Position numbers and translations under genes: made by a program. A stretch of DNA of 6,607 bases from an uncultured Mollicutes bacterium (GTDB taxonomy: Bacteria; Bacillota_I; Bacilli_A; RFN20; CAG-826): assembly GCA_900550795.1 (NCBI GenBank), contig URTN01000045.1, positions 1 through 6,607 of the forward strand, given 5' to 3'. The notes beneath the pieces were generated by a model, which was not told the origin of the DNA, did not search any database, and saw only the letters and a program-made list of their open reading frames with translations. Below are positions 6,592 to 6,607 of this stretch, in pieces (within the stretch, counting starts at the first letter, position 1; every line of letters begins with the position of its first letter).

Positions 6592-6607
6592 ATAAAGAGT
6601 CTAATAT

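Overview
The window is a stretch of an AT-rich bacterial chromosome in which every convincing gene lies on the + strand. The Shine-Dalgarno sites (AGGAGG), sigma-A-like promoters, codon use and protein families point to a low-GC Bacillota, probably a Bacilli lineage near the Erysipelotrichales/Mollicutes side. That placement is an inference from protein flavour, not a computed phylogeny. Tryptophan is encoded by TGG and no gene needs TGA recoding, so the standard bacterial code fits.

Region 1 (1-691): a small protein with a kinase-like catalytic loop but no recognisable DFG motif, ending in a good intrinsic terminator. Region 2 (about 700-4180): a queuosine salvage and maturation cluster. A TATAAT box is followed directly by a compact preQ1 class I riboswitch that overlaps the ribosome binding site of queT, the substrate-binding (S) subunit of an ECF-type importer. 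Then come tgt, queA and queH, which overlap or almost touch. Together they can take up a 7-deazaguanine precursor (QueT), insert preQ1 at the wobble position of GUN-anticodon tRNAs (Tgt), add the epoxycyclopentanediol from SAM (QueA) and reduce epoxyqueuosine to queuosine (QueH). No de novo preQ1 synthesis gene lies in the window.

Region 3 (4181-4473): 293 bases without a gene. It holds a 17-base palindrome, a large imperfect hairpin, a near-consensus promoter (TTGACT-17-TATATT) and a structured leader of about 126 nt. Region 4 (4474-6607): the start of the S10 ribosomal protein operon, rpsJ-rplC-rplD-rplW, in the usual order. The last 53 bases hold no gene start, although rplB would be expected next.

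Most of the window is ordinary core genome. The points most worth a second look are two promoters that appear to give leaderless mRNAs (kinase-like gene and tgt), the degenerate kinase, the structured RNA upstream of and within the S10 leader, and lineage-specific changes in the ribosomal proteins (divergent L3 loop, Tyr in the S10 HKRLIDI motif, extended L3 and L23). I did not find a clear, wholly new system.
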